In this document: piece after piece, positions 19,553-29,684 of the stretch
Layout: the number at the start of each line of letters is the position of its first letter
Position numbering within the stretch: the stretch's first letter is position 1
Program-made: the position numbers and the translations under genes
NCBI GenBank assembly: GCA_917880885.1
Contig: OU862927.1
Coordinates: 33,569,571 to 33,633,570, forward strand
Direction: 5' to 3'
DNA from: Limnephilus marmoratus
Lineage: Eukaryota > Arthropoda > Insecta > Trichoptera > Limnephilidae
Length of the DNA: 64,000 bases
The notes under the pieces: model-generated
Seen by the model: the letters and a program-made list of their open reading frames with translations, nothing else
What the model was told of the DNA's origin: nothing
Database searches by the model: none

Positions 19553-19797
19553 TTAAAGTTGTATACAAAGTGAAATTATGACTTCCTATTGTTGCGAAAA
19601 GTGAACACACGTAAACTTATAAACCTACCAATAGGCAAGGCAGTAAATAAATAATGATGTATGCAGACATCCTTTGCAGACATTGTAGTTTTATTAGCTT
19701 TTGAGAGTTATTATTATTTTATGGAATTCCACAAGGCACTGTACTGGGTCCAATAGTATTCGTCTTTTATGTAAACAGGATATTCTCTCAGTTAATA
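19553..19797 (+). repeat. Direct repeat, left copy, containing an RT motif fragment
   Basis: It matches 20452-20697: CCAATAGGCAAGGCAGTAAA, TATGCAGACA, CTTTTGAGAGTTATTATT and ATGGAATTCCACAAGGCACT. Bases 19724-19795 encode YGIPQGTVLGPIVFVFYVN, the conserved thumb-proximal RT motif of LINEs, so the repeat unit includes a scrap of LINE ORF2. Confidence 0.75.
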
Positions 19798-20372
19798 AAT
19801 TAATATTTAATGGAGGACTGAACGCCGTTGGCACCAACAAAAAACTGTCCAAAGACGCGAACCTAGCCGTCAATAATGGAGTACTGGTACCCACCCTGTT
19901 GTATGGCAGTGAGGCATGGAACTGGCAGAGGAAGGATGAAAGTAGAATGAGCGCTGTAGAAATGAGATCCCTGAGGCGTATGTGTGGTAAAACCATGTAT
20001 TATCGTGAGAGAAATGTGGAAATCCGCAAAGAATGCAAGGCTGATGTAAGCGTAATGAGTAAGATCAAGAAAGGAACGCTCCGATGGTTTGGGCATGTGG
20101 AACGAATGAACGAGGAAAGGAGTGTAAGGAGAATATATGACGCAAATGTGAATGGTAGAAGAAGTCGAGGACGCCCAAGAAAGACTTGGCACGACCAAGT
20201 GAATCAGATACTTGAGTCAGGCCATGTCAAGAGTCAGAATAATAGAAGAGAATGTATGAGACGTTGTATGAATGTAAACGAGGCAAGGAATGTGTGCCAA
20301 GACCGGGATGTTTGGCGGTCCGTCCTCTCTGCCTACCCCTGCGGGGAAACGGCGTGATGGTTAGTTAGTTGA
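19798..20372 (+). pseudogene. RTE-type LINE C-terminal fragment (best copy)
   Basis: An open frame of about 185 codons reads NNGVLVPTLLYGSEAWNWQ, SRMSAVEMRSLRRMCGKT, RNVEIRKECKADVSVMSKI, GTLRWFGHVERMNEERSV, RSRGRPRKTWHDQVNQI and CQDRDVWRSVLSAYPCG, then TGA at 20357 and the tail GGTTAGTTAGTTG. This is the C-terminal connection region of RTE-clade reverse transcriptases. The palm domain is missing, so it is a 5'-truncated insertion. Upstream codons in the same frame belong to the flanking direct repeat, read out of frame with its own RT motif. Related fragments are at 2.6 kb (sense) and 38.4-38.8 kb (antisense). Confidence 0.85.
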
Positions 20373-20451
20373 TCAATGAAAATCTATCCTAAATCTAAAC
20401 CTATCCTAACCTAATCTAATAATACACCCGCCTTTATGATATAATTTAATT

Positions 20452-20697
20452 AAGTTTTATATAAGTGATATTTTGACTTCTTATTTTTGCAAGAACCCAT
20501 GTAACTTGCCAATAGGCAAGGCAGTAAATAATGTATGCAGACAGTCATTGTAGATTTTTTTATAAACACATTACGGCCATTCCTTTGAAGAAAGCTTTTG
20601 AGAGTTATTATTATTTTATGGAATTCCACAAGGCACTCTACTGGGTCCAATATTATTCATCTTATACGTAAACGGGATATTTTCTCAGTTACAAAAT
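20452..20697 (+). repeat. Direct repeat, right copy
   Basis: See 19553-19797. This copy has an extra TTTGAAGAAAGC before CTTTTGAGAG and encodes the same GIPQGTVLGPI fragment. The two copies flank the RTE fragment in direct orientation. Confidence 0.75.
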
Positions 20698-20982
20698 TAA
20701 AAATTATTTAGCCTAGCCACTCTGATTTAGTCGCCAAAAAAAGGCTAATTTTGCAGTTGGTTGCTTCTTTAGTCTGGATTTTGCGGATACATAAAAATAT
20801 TTTCTTTGTTAGTTCCACCTTTGGTCGACATTATGAAACTAATTATATCTATATAATATATTTGATTTGATTCTCGCTCAGCACCGAACGAGTACAGTCG
20901 CATTATTTTGTAAGAAGTAAAACAATAAATATTGTTACTCACATTAATAACTCGCCCACCTGGGCGATTCCATTAATTAAAT

Positions 20983-22055
20983 ATGGAAACCGAAGAAATT
21001 TTTAAAAATATTAAAGACTTAGTTAATAAGATCACTTCAGTGAAAGACTCAAAAATAAAATTAACACTGGAACAAAATATTGTATCACTGGAAGAAAAAA
21101 TTCAACACGAACTAATTAGTCTACAAAAGAAGATCATAGAATTACAAGAAATTAATATTAAAAATAATCATCACTACACACAGAAACTTGAAGAAATTCA
21201 TCAAAATAACAAAAAATCATACGCAAGTGCGCTAAGTAACAATAAAAACTTCGTAGAAACTTCATATAATGCAGAACAGAAATACGCCATTTTAATTACC
21301 TCAAAAAACACCTTGAAGGCCGAGGACATAAAAATAAAAATTCAAAAAAATATTAATTTAACAAAAATAAAAGTTGGAGTAAATGGAGTAAAAAAGATCG
21401 GAGAACAAAAATTAGTGATTTCTTGCCAAAAAAAAGAAGATGCAGAAAAATTAACTGAAGAGATAAATAAAGTAATTGGAAAAGAAGTATCGGCCGAAGA
21501 AATAAAAAAAAAGAAAACCGTGCTTAATTTTGAAAAGCCTGCAATGCCAATTGACTGAAGAAGAAATTATTGACGGGATTGTACAACAAAATGAAGGATT
21601 AACCCTAGAAGACAAAAAGGACATTAAGCTTATCAAGGAATTTAAAAATAAGTACAATGAAGGAAAAGAAAACGACACCACTAACTACATTATCGAAACA
21701 ACGGGAAAATTAAGGAAAAAACTTATAGAAAAGAAAAAAAATAAACATCAAATTCCAAAGAGTGTACGTCAACGACTGCAGCCCGATCACACAATGTTAC
21801 CATTGCCTCAAGTTCGGCCACACAGCTCAAAGATGTCTCGCCAGGACGCAGCCTCCCATTTGCCCTCATTACACTAAGGAACATATACTATCTAAATGTG
21901 AAAACAAAGAACAAACTCCAATCTGCAACAACTGCTGTGTCCAAAACAAAAGGTTTGATATGAACTATTCCACCGATCATAGAGTCGATAGCATAAAATG
22001 CCTTTACCGGCAAAAAATTATTCGAATTGCTAAAGAACGCATTGACTACGAATAA
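20983..22055 (+). pseudogene. LINE ORF1 (gag-like): coiled coil plus CCHC zinc knuckle, two frameshifts
   Basis: ORF1 proteins coat the element RNA. The first frame (20983-21558) has a long Lys/Glu-rich heptad region at residues 1-75 (coiled-coil-like), then an RRM/gag-like domain (YAILITSKNTLKAEDIKIKI, KKIGEQKLVISCQ). Near 21535 the frame shifts; the continuation CQLTEEEIIDGIVQQNEGL is the typical end of this domain in Jockey/R1-type ORF1 proteins. A second shift near 21765 leads into the zinc knuckle CYHCLKFGHTAQRC (C-x2-C-x4-H-x4-C). The second knuckle has lost a cysteine (CPHY for CPHC). The ORF ends at 22055. Two indels make it non-functional as read. Confidence 0.85.
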
Positions 22056-22101
22056 ATATTGTAAATTTTCATTTCCTCAAACTCTTATCTATAAATTAAC
22101 A

Positions 22102-22815
22102 ATGAATGATTTTTTATGTAACGCATTAGGTAAAAAAATATGTATTGAAGAAAACTTACATCACTCTATAAGAGATTTCTATTTTACATGCACTGAAAAA
22201 GAAATTACTCAATTTCATAAAAATATTAAAAGTGTAAAAAATTTTTTTGAAAAATTAATAATAAGAAATAATTTTTTCCCGGGCTTGATTGGGTTTACAA
22301 AGACCTACTCTACTGGCGAAACTAATTACTCCATACCAGGGTACCAGGTAACAATAATAAGTATAAACAAAAACTCTGATATTGGAATATCTATTTCCAA
22401 CCAGAATAATGTTCTCAATATTTATGAAGTATTTAATGATTACGATGTTAATATTTTAAATATAAAATTTAAAGACGTAAATAAATTATCGCATTATATT
22501 GCTATTTATCCTACACATAAGTCTACAGTACAACAATTTATAGTAGAATCAAAAAACATTTTATTGAATTTTAGAAATATAAATAATATTATTATACGAG
22601 ATATGCATTTAAATATTGTAAATGACTATGCTAGTAATGATAAAGATGTGATCAATCAATATATGATCAATAAAAACCGGAATATTCTTCAACAATCTAC
22701 ACATTATAAAATCCGTATTTGTATTACTAACTCTATGTCACACTCTACTTTGAAAATACTCTATACAATATTTAAAAGAAATCAATATCACAATAATATT
22801 TTACTAAATGGATGA
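22102..22815 (+). CDS. Degenerate endonuclease-like ORF between ORF1 and ORF2 (237 aa)
   Basis: The ATG at 22102 opens a 237-codon frame with no stop. Its middle aligns by eye with the endonuclease domain of ORF2 next door: NIKSVKNFFEKL with NIRSMERNWDEL, NYSIPGYQ with NYHLPEYN, INKNSDIGISI with INKNSGLVIFI, HYIAIYPTHKS with HIIAVYRTHGS, ILLNFRN with ILLKFRN, and IIIRDMHLNI with FVAGDFNINI. The catalytic Glu (LSET becomes FTKT) and the Asn of GDFN (becomes DMH) are lost, so it should not cut DNA. Its TGA overlaps the ORF2 start in ATGGATGA. It could be a retained inactive paralogue with an accessory role, or an ageing duplication; an open frame of this length in otherwise damaged neighbours is notable. 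Confidence 0.6.
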   Translation: MNDFLCNALGKKICIEENLHHSIRDFYFTCTEKEITQFHKNIKSVKNFFEKLIIRNNFFPGLIGFTKTYSTGETNYSIPGYQVTIISINKNSDIGISISNQNNVLNIYEVFNDYDVNILNIKFKDVNKLSHYIAIYPTHKSTVQQFIVESKNILLNFRNINNIIIRDMHLNIVNDYASNDKDVINQYMINKNRNILQQSTHYKIRICITNSMSHSTLKILYTIFKRNQYHNNILLNG

Positions 22816-24451
22816 CTTCATAGCTAATGAATTAGAAAATAATTTTAAAATACAAGAATATGAATGTGTATACACCGATTCATGTAATGACATAATCTCA
22901 AAGAATCTCAACAATATTTTCATTTTTCATATTAACATACGAAGTATGGAACGAAATTGGGATGAATTAATTCTAAAATTAAACAATCTAAATAAAAAAC
23001 CTGACATCCTAATATTATCAGAAACTTATACTAATGACGAATCACCCAACTATCATTTACCAGAATATAATTATGTTACAACCAAAATAAACATCAATAA
23101 AAATAGTGGTCTCGTCATATTCATTCACGATAAATTTAGTATTGTCAAACTAACTGAACATCCTATACATCTAGTAAACTGTATTGAAATACAATTAAAA
23201 CTCGACAAAACAAACTACCACATAATAGCTGTTTACAGAACACACGGTTCGAATATCTCGTCATTTATAAATGAATTTAAACACATACTGTTAAAATTTA
23301 GAAATAAACTTTGCTTTGTTGCAGGAGATTTTAATATAAACATTAATGAAAACGTAGAAAATAATTTCAAAAATGAATATATTAATTGTATGACTGAATT
23401 TAACTTCATATCGTGCATTAACAAAAATACGAGAGAGATAAAAAACCACACTCCATCTTGTTTAGACCATATATGGACTAACATAAATATTAAAGATATC
23501 GACAAAATGAAATCAATTGTTTAGAAAACGAATATAACTGACCACCATGCATGCATTCTTTTCTATGATAACAAAATTAAACATAAAAAACTTAATCTAA
23601 CAAAGACAAAATCCTACACAAATATGTCTATTTTATCCAAAAAACTAAGAAATGAACAATGGAAAAACGTATTAAATAGTTATGATACCGAGACTTGCTC
23701 AAAAAACTTTGAAAATATATTGTCTCAACACATAAAAAATTCAACTACTGAAACTACAGTCCGCATTAAATCTAAACTAAGAATTTTAAAGCCTTGGATA
23801 ACACAAGGACTTATAATATCAATTAGAAACAAAGAAAAACTTTACAAAACAACATTGAAAAATCCTCTAAATGAAAAAGCATACACTTTTTACAAAAAAT
23901 TTAAAAATAAATTAACAAACTGTATCAAACAAAATAAAGAAGACTATTTCAAAAATAAAATACTTTCTACAGACAATAACAATAAACAAATATGGAAAAC
24001 AGTTAACTTAGCCATGGATAACACTAAAAAAACACAAAAAATAAAATACATTGAACATGAAAATAAAATCATAGATGCTAATAATCAACCTAAACAATGC
24101 GCAAACATCTTTAATTCGTTTTTTGCTAATGTAGGAAAAAATCTTGCGAAAAATATCAATAAATCTTTTAACCCAAAAACACAAACGATTGAAAATGTAC
24201 AAAATCATAGTAATTTATCAAAATTTGAAAAAACCTCAGAAAGTGAAGTTTTAAAAATAATAGAAGGCATGAAAGGAGGTTCGTCTCCCGGATTTGACCT
24301 TATTACAGTACATTTTCTAAAATCCATGAAAATTCATTTGGTGAAACCAATTACTCATTTGATAAACTTAAGTTTAACAGAGGGAATATTTCCGACAAAC
24401 TATAAAAATACAATTATTTCACCTATTTATAAATCTGGAGATCCTCAACAA

Positions 24452-24482
<31 letters not shown>

Positions 24483-25815
24483 ACTAACTATACAACTATC
24501 GCCCAATTTGTCTAATCTCAAACATTGGAAAGATTTTTGAAAAAATTGTGAAAAATCAATTAGTCAGTTTCCTAGAAAGTAATAAAATTCTTCACAAAAA
24601 CCAGTTTGGTTTTATAAAGTCACTCAGCACACAAGATGCTATTGCTAATGTAACCTCATACATCAACGAATCATTGGATAAAGGTGAAAAATGTGCCGGT
24701 ATATTTATTGATCTCAGAAAAGCTTTTGATAGTATATCCCATGAGATTCTACTAAAAAAACTAAACAATATAGGTATAAAAGACAATGCAATTGAATGGA
24801 TTTCGAACTACCTAAAAAATCGACCGCAAGTCGTAAAAATAAATCAGATTAATAGCGATAAAGAAATATCAGACTTTGGAATCCCTCAAGGTACAGTTAT
24901 CGGACCAATCCTTTTCACCATATATGTTAATGACATTTTTTTTCAACCACTACATGGCCAAATTACTTCATATGCCGATGATACGGTATTAATAATTAGC
25001 GATAAAACTTGGGAAAAGTAACATTTAAAGCCACCGAAGACATAAATATTTTAAAGAATTTCTTCGACGTAAATTTACTATCACTAAATGGTGATAAAAC
25101 ATTTGTAATTCCATTTGCAATACACAAAAATGATACCCCTAAAAATATTGACATCATCATCCATGATAATTCCAAAACACATAGTAAAAATTATTGTATC
25201 CAAAACTGCACAATATTAAAAACAACAAACACAATCAAATATTTAGGAGTCATTATCGATAAAAATTTGAAATGGAAGGAACAAATTTGTCAAGTTGTAA
25301 AAAAAATTAGAAAATTGATTTATATATTTTTAAGAATCAGAAATTTTTTATCTGTAAAAAACTTATATCTAATATATTACGCTTTGGTTCAATCAACTTT
25401 ACAATATGCTATCATTAGCTGGGGATCCGCATACAAAACTAATCTTTCCCCAATTGAAGTTGTGCAGAGGCTAATAATTAAAATCATATTGAAAAAACCT
25501 TCTGACTACCCAACGGATCAATTATTTAAGGAATTCCAAGTACCATCTTTCAAAGATCTATACAATAGAAATGCATTGATTCAAACTATAAAAGAAAAAG
25601 AAAAATATCAATTTATAACTGAAAACCGTACTAGACATAAATATATTTTCTCATGCCCAAAATTAAACACTTCCTTTGCACAAAATTATTATACTTATCA
25701 AGGAAGACTTATTTTCAACCGATTACCGGATGAAATTAGAAAAATTAATGATAAAATCCAATTAATAAACACTGTTAAAAAATATTTTAAAGATAATATA
25801 AAAAAAAAAAACTAA
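22808..25815 (+). pseudogene. LINE ORF2: endonuclease and reverse transcriptase, two stops and one frameshift
   Basis: The frame starts at ATG 22808. Endonuclease: HINIRS, LILSETYT, AVYRTH, AGDFNINI and, after a TAG stop at 23522-23524, TDHHA, still in frame. The linker and RT follow (24250-25000): KGGSSPGFD, NYRPICLISN, QFGFIKSLSTQDA, FIDLRKAFDSISHEIL, GIPQGTVIGPI and the catalytic SYADDTV near 24971. An expanded (ATCT) tract at 24453-24487 adds 36 nt between SGDPQQL and YNYRPI and brings in a TAA, without changing frame. A one-base loss in an A-run near 25013 moves the C-terminal part (25009-25815: KYLGVIIDKNLKWKEQI, LQYAIISWGSAY) to another frame. The element is therefore dead at three points. 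Confidence 0.88.
24453..24487 (+). repeat. (ATCT)n microsatellite inside the RT coding region
   Basis: CTAT/ATCT repeats of about eight to nine units end in CTAACTAACTAT. They lie where related proteins have a direct GD...NYRPI junction, so they are an expansion within coding sequence and cause an in-frame stop. Confidence 0.9.
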
Positions 25816-26159
25816 AAAAAAAGTTTCCGACTAATCTAATCTCAAGAACAACTACTTATAACTCAGTTTCCAAGTGATACTCTGTTCTTCAAATAAGTTA
25901 AATTTTGTATTGTTTTTAGCAACTAATTACATATCACAGAACTTACAACTTATTGTTTTTTACATTCACATTGTAATTTAAGAACTTAAATATAGCATTA
26001 AAAATGTACACTACTCTTCCAGACACAAGCTAATGCTTCCATGGAAGAGTGGTATTAACGTATTTTAAAATGAACATGTACGCAAATTACTACATTATCT
26101 AAATGTATATTGTATTTTATATGCTAAAATAAATAAATATAAAAAAAAAAAAAAATATA

Positions 26160-26575
26160 TTATAATTATAATTAATATAACATAATATTTATATAAAAAT
26201 CAAAATATTCTTGCTTGGGGTATAGGTATGTGTGAGTATACGAGATGTCTATGTATTCCTATATTAAGTATAGAAAATGTTTGAAACTTTAAAAATACCT
26301 TCTTCAAACCCCCGCGAAGGTTTTTGGGTTATTACAACCACATGACAATACATCTGAAAAGTTTTTTAATCATTACAAAAACTCTTACGAAACTGTCAAA
26401 ATTTGAGAATGACATTTTGCTTAACAACGATTGTTAAAACAAAATTCAATTTTCGAAATACTTTAAATTAATGAATTTATTTGAGGTTCCCGCCTAACAC
26501 TTTGAATCGAATCAAGAATTATGAATATTTTAATTAGGTACCTATGTTAGGTACCAAATTTGATTGATTGTTCTT
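26160..26575. other. No gene recognised
   Basis: AT-rich intergenic sequence after the LINE A-tail; nothing supported. Confidence 0.35.
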
Positions 26576-26580
26576 ATAAT

Positions 26581-27140
26581 TTACACAAATAAATATTTGT
26601 AATATATGAAAAATGAACCTTTGAATAAAAAAAATTGTAATAGGTGGCAAGTGAGCTGTTTGAAAACTGAATGTACTGGGACTGATATATGGAACGAACG
26701 CGGGCGGGACGGGGGAGCGGGAGAGGGGAGAGGGAAGGCGGCGAAGGTGGAGAGGGAACGCGTGAGGGGAATGGGACACGGGAGGAAAAGGGACGGCGAA
26801 GGGTAATGGGCCGAATGGGAAAGGACACGCAAAAATGAAAATTTGTAAAATATTATGAAAAATGAAAGTTTGAATAAAAAAAATAGTAATAGGTGGCACG
26901 CTAGCTGTTTGAAAACTGAATGTACTAGGACTGAATATATGGAACGCGGGAGGGAGGTTGGTGGGACGGGGAGTCGGGAGAGGGGAGAGGGAAGGCGGCG
27001 AAGGCGGCGAAGGCGGAGGGGGAACGCGTGAGGGGAATGGGACACGGGAGGAAAAGGGACGAATGGAAAAGGACACGCAGGGAGAAACAATTTATTTATT
27101 ATGTGGGCCGGGCAACGTATGCCGGGAAATCACTAGTATA
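26581..27140 (-). mobile_element. ACTAGCT-type C/T-rich repeat, body duplicated in tandem
   Basis: Two tandem units (about 26581-26830 and 26835-27080), each containing, on the minus strand, CATTCAGTTTTCAAACAGC, then GCCACCTATTACAATTTTTT, behind a stretch of nearly pure C/T. The right edge (CCGGGCAACGTATGCCGGGA at 27110) corresponds to the element head CCCGGCATGCGTTGC. ORFs of 84-180 codons on the minus strand are the Pro/Ser/Phe-rich translation of the pyrimidine tract and are not genes. Confidence 0.8.
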
Positions 27141-27544
27141 ATGTACGTACATATATATTTTATGCTGTGATTTTGTTTAAAAGAAATATTATTACGACAC
27201 AAAATACCACATTTTTTTCAGAAAGCAATCATTTAAAGAAGACCTCCTAGGCACCAGTTCAATATAGGAAACATTCGTCATTCATTATCGAAAACCTGTT
27301 GAGAATAATTTAACAAGCAAGTCTACTGGTTCCAGGAATATATTGAACAAATTAATCTTTGTTTTGGTCATTAAGATATTCGGGCGTGCGGGTGGTATCA
27401 TATCTACAAAAAATAATTAATTCAATCGATAATTTTGGCGCCATGCGCTCGCTACTGGAACAAAATAAAATGGCGCATATAAAACTTGCTCTGAAATGGA
27501 AGTTTTAGATGTTATTGGATATTATTAATTAAGGGTTTTTTATT

Positions 27545-27775
27545 TTATTTTATTGTTGTTAACTTCTTTAGCACCGTTGTGATATGAAACTCGATGAAAC
27601 GAAAAATAACGACACTAAAAATAGACAAACACATATATCTATAGGATTTAGCCTGCGAGAGTATGAGATAGTATAAACGGTCTCCTCTTTGTGCGGTGCT
27701 TCATAGCCTCCCCATTCTTGTCTACTTTAGTTTTCTGAAAGTTGCACTTCTAACGCGTGTGAATTGTACACTCTA
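27545..27775 (-). repeat. Family Q interspersed repeat
   Basis: It shares ACTTCTTTAGCACCGTTGTG, AACTCGATGAAACGAAAAAT, GACAAACACATATATC, GGATTTAGCCTGCGAGAG and CTACTTTAGTTTTCTGAAAG with 48370-48565 (opposite orientation) and 58640-58830. Non-coding. The copy at 48 kb sits inside a P element, so Q is mobile. Confidence 0.7.
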
Positions 27776-28017
27776 ATTTTTTTTCATTATTGTACGTCAG
27801 ATTGATCATCCATTTATGGTATTTACATAAATGGATGATCAAGATCAACGATGATCAACATCTTAAGTTAGCATTCTTAACATTTGTAAAAAAAGGTGAA
27901 AAACTGGACCGATTTTAAAGATTTTTTTACTAACTGTATTAGAAGAAAATATTCTGTCCATTTTGTGTACATTTTGCTTTTTTTAAAAATACATTTTTTA
28001 GTTTGTATACTTTATAA

Positions 28018-28352
28018 TAAAAATCGAAACTATTAAGAAACAAACAAGAACAAAAGATGTCACAAAAACATCAAAAAAGCTAAAGTGGAAGTGGTCAGGC
28101 CACACAATCAGAGGAAGTGAAAAATGGTCGATATTAGTCATGAATTGGTTCACAAGTGACAAGAAGAGAAAACGAGGTAGACCATTTAGACGGTGAGTTG
28201 ACGACATCAAAGCCATAGCAGATGGTACATGGACTTGGAGGAGGTCTTTGTCAACTAGTGACATGCAGACAGGGAGTCGATGCATGATAAGTGTTATAAA
28301 TGTTGTATAAATAATGTAATGTAATTTACTGTCTGAATAAAGGCTATTTTAT
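28018..28352 (+). pseudogene. RTE-like LINE C-terminal fragment
   Basis: The plus-strand frame from about 28026 reads TRTKDVTKTSKKLKWKWSGH, TIRGSEKWSILVMNW, SDKKRKRGRPFRR, then a stop where Trp (TGG to TGA at 28194-28196) is expected, then VDDIKAIADGTWTWRR. This is the KxxKWxWxGH...RGRP...RWxDDI signature at the C-terminus of RTE-type reverse transcriptases. The 3' end has CTGAATAAAGGCTATTTTATT. Confidence 0.8.
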
Positions 28353-28357
28353 TGGTT

Positions 28358-28870
28358 CACGAAAACGAATTCATCGAAAATCAATTCATCGAAAGCAAAT
28401 TCATCGAAAACGAGTTCATCGAAAACCAATTCATCGAAAATCAATTCATCGAAAATCAATTCATCAAAAACCAATTCATCGAATGATCAATTCATCGAAT
28501 CGCCAATTCATCGAAAAAATATATTTTGTTAATATTTGAGAGAAATGCCGACCGGACCGAGAAGTTAAAAAAGCATTGGTCAACCTAAATTAACCTAAAC
28601 TAACCTAACCTAACTTAACCTATTTAACCAATTTTTAAATATTTTTTTATCATCACTCTTAATGACCTTTCTGAGTTGTTTATGAGTTGGTTTCATTATG
28701 AGTTGTCTGGTCACCGTTCCTTTTTGCAGTATCAGACAATCGGAAATCGAAGAGATAACCTTAGATGAATTGATCATTCGATGAATTGATTTTCGATGAA
28801 TTGATTTTCTATGAACTCGTTTTCGATGAATTTGCTTTCGATGAATTGATTTTCGACGAACTCGTCGGTT
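28358..28870. mobile_element. Foldback element with arms made of a TTCATCGAAAATCAA minisatellite
   Basis: The left arm (28362-28518) holds about ten units of ATTCATCGAAAAYCA; the right arm (28760-28868) carries the same units in reverse complement (GATGAATTGATTTTC). Between them, about 240 bp include an AACCTAAACTAACCTAACC run. Ends are GGTTCACGAAAACGA and CGACGAACTCGTCGGTTACC. No ORF. A terminal repeat built of short tandem units is the foldback-type layout. Confidence 0.75.
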
Positions 28871-29075
28871 ACCATTTTATTATTATTATGATACTTTATA
28901 CAACTTGTAGTTCATGGCGTTCAAACCAGGCAATTTTAGCGATTTTTGGAGGGTCCTAACTCTCACAAGAAGTGACGAAGTATCAAAAAAGCAAAACGTA
29001 CCAGCACTCTAGTAGTCGATATTTATATTATTTTTAAAAAATATTTGCACTTGTGTAAAATCCAGTGTTGTCCAT
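28871..29075. other. Unassigned
   Basis: No ORF or repeat recognised. Confidence 0.35.
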
Positions 29076-29079
29076 GTTT

Positions 29080-29330
29080 CGTCGTCTTTTCAAAAAAGTT
29101 TTAGTTTTCGGATGCATTAAAAAATAAATTATAATAAAACGAATATAAAACTTTATTCCACTTAATTTTAATTGACCGTAACCGGTTTCAGCCCGTTAGA
29201 GCCATCTTCAGACTGGTACATTATTAAAAAGTGCATTCAGAAATATTCCATTTATTTAGATTTTTTTGTGAAACGGAAATATTTTGACCCTCTAACAAAA
29301 CATTCTCGAGGTATGAGGGGCTAATAGTGA
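29080..29330 (-). mobile_element. Family P fragment, antisense, split by a hammerhead-like unit
   Basis: GTTTTAGTTTTCGGATGC on the left and CAGAAATATTCC...GGAAATATTTTGACC on the right are the two halves of a P-family block that is continuous at 4340-4405 in the other orientation. The insertion at 29119-29231 separates them. Confidence 0.7.
29119..29231 (-). mobile_element. 113-bp insertion carrying a hammerhead-ribozyme-like motif
   Basis: Flanked by TGCATT at 29113-29118 and 29232-29237, so it inserted as a discrete unit. On the minus strand: CTGAAGA (29211-29205), a five-pair stem GGCTC/GGGCT with loop TAAC, GAAA (29190-29187), then ACCG-GTTA-CGGT and C. That is the order of a hammerhead core (CUGANGA, stem II, GAAA, stem III, U-H cleavage dinucleotide), with one extra base before stem II and no convincing stem I. 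The same family forms the arms of the 50.4-kb palindrome. Penelope-like elements are known to carry hammerheads in their terminal repeats; this assignment is inferred. Confidence 0.55.
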
Positions 29331-29684
29331 TGAGCAAAAACTAATTTTAATTATTGAAAGCTAAGAAAAGCTTACATTTCAAAATTAATCTTTCGAAAAT
29401 AGTAAATTATTTTCTATTCCTAACTCTTTTGATAAGTATCTAACATTGCCTGCACTCACTTGGCAGCGTTTATAAGCATTTAATTCCGTGTATTGATATT
29501 AAACTAACTGCAAATAAAATCCGGATTGTTGTTTCTACATATCTCTAGAAAAATACATTCCAACAAGACCGGGTTGGCATTCGCGTTGGCAAGGTGCAGT
29601 TGGAATGGGCAGTGCCGTTACCTGTCAACTGTTATCAGCGATCACATCCTTAATAACTCCTCAGTCCTCTGTACGGGGTGATTC

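Larger units (their letters stand above)
20870..26155 (+). mobile_element. Near-full-length LINE with an additional endonuclease-like ORF (inactivated)
   Basis: Order: a short 5' region of about 110 bp, ORF1 (20983-22055), an endonuclease-like ORF (22102-22815), ORF2 (22808-25815), a 3' untranslated region with a hairpin (ACTCTTCC at 26013 with GGAAGAGT at 26043), AATAAA and an A-run ending near 26155. The coding sequence is very A-rich (Lys, Asn and Ile codons). No RNase H is seen. Clade: APE-type, Jockey/CR1-like. The 5' boundary is a guess from the ORF1 start; I could not find a clean target duplication in AT-rich flanks. Confidence 0.85.

Noticed and set aside
26534..27090. Pro/Ser/Phe-rich ORFs of up to 180 codons
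   Set aside because: They are the C/T-rich body of two tandem ACTAGCT-type repeats; the same kind of ORF appears at 55.6-56.1 kb in equivalent sequence.
28358..28520. CRISPR-like array of short repeats
   Set aside because: The units are contiguous without unique spacers, in eukaryotic transposon-rich DNA.
28560..28625. Interstitial telomere (CCTAA)n array
   Set aside because: Only two adjacent exact units in a degenerate AACCTAA-rich stretch; too short and irregular, and located in the core of a foldback element.
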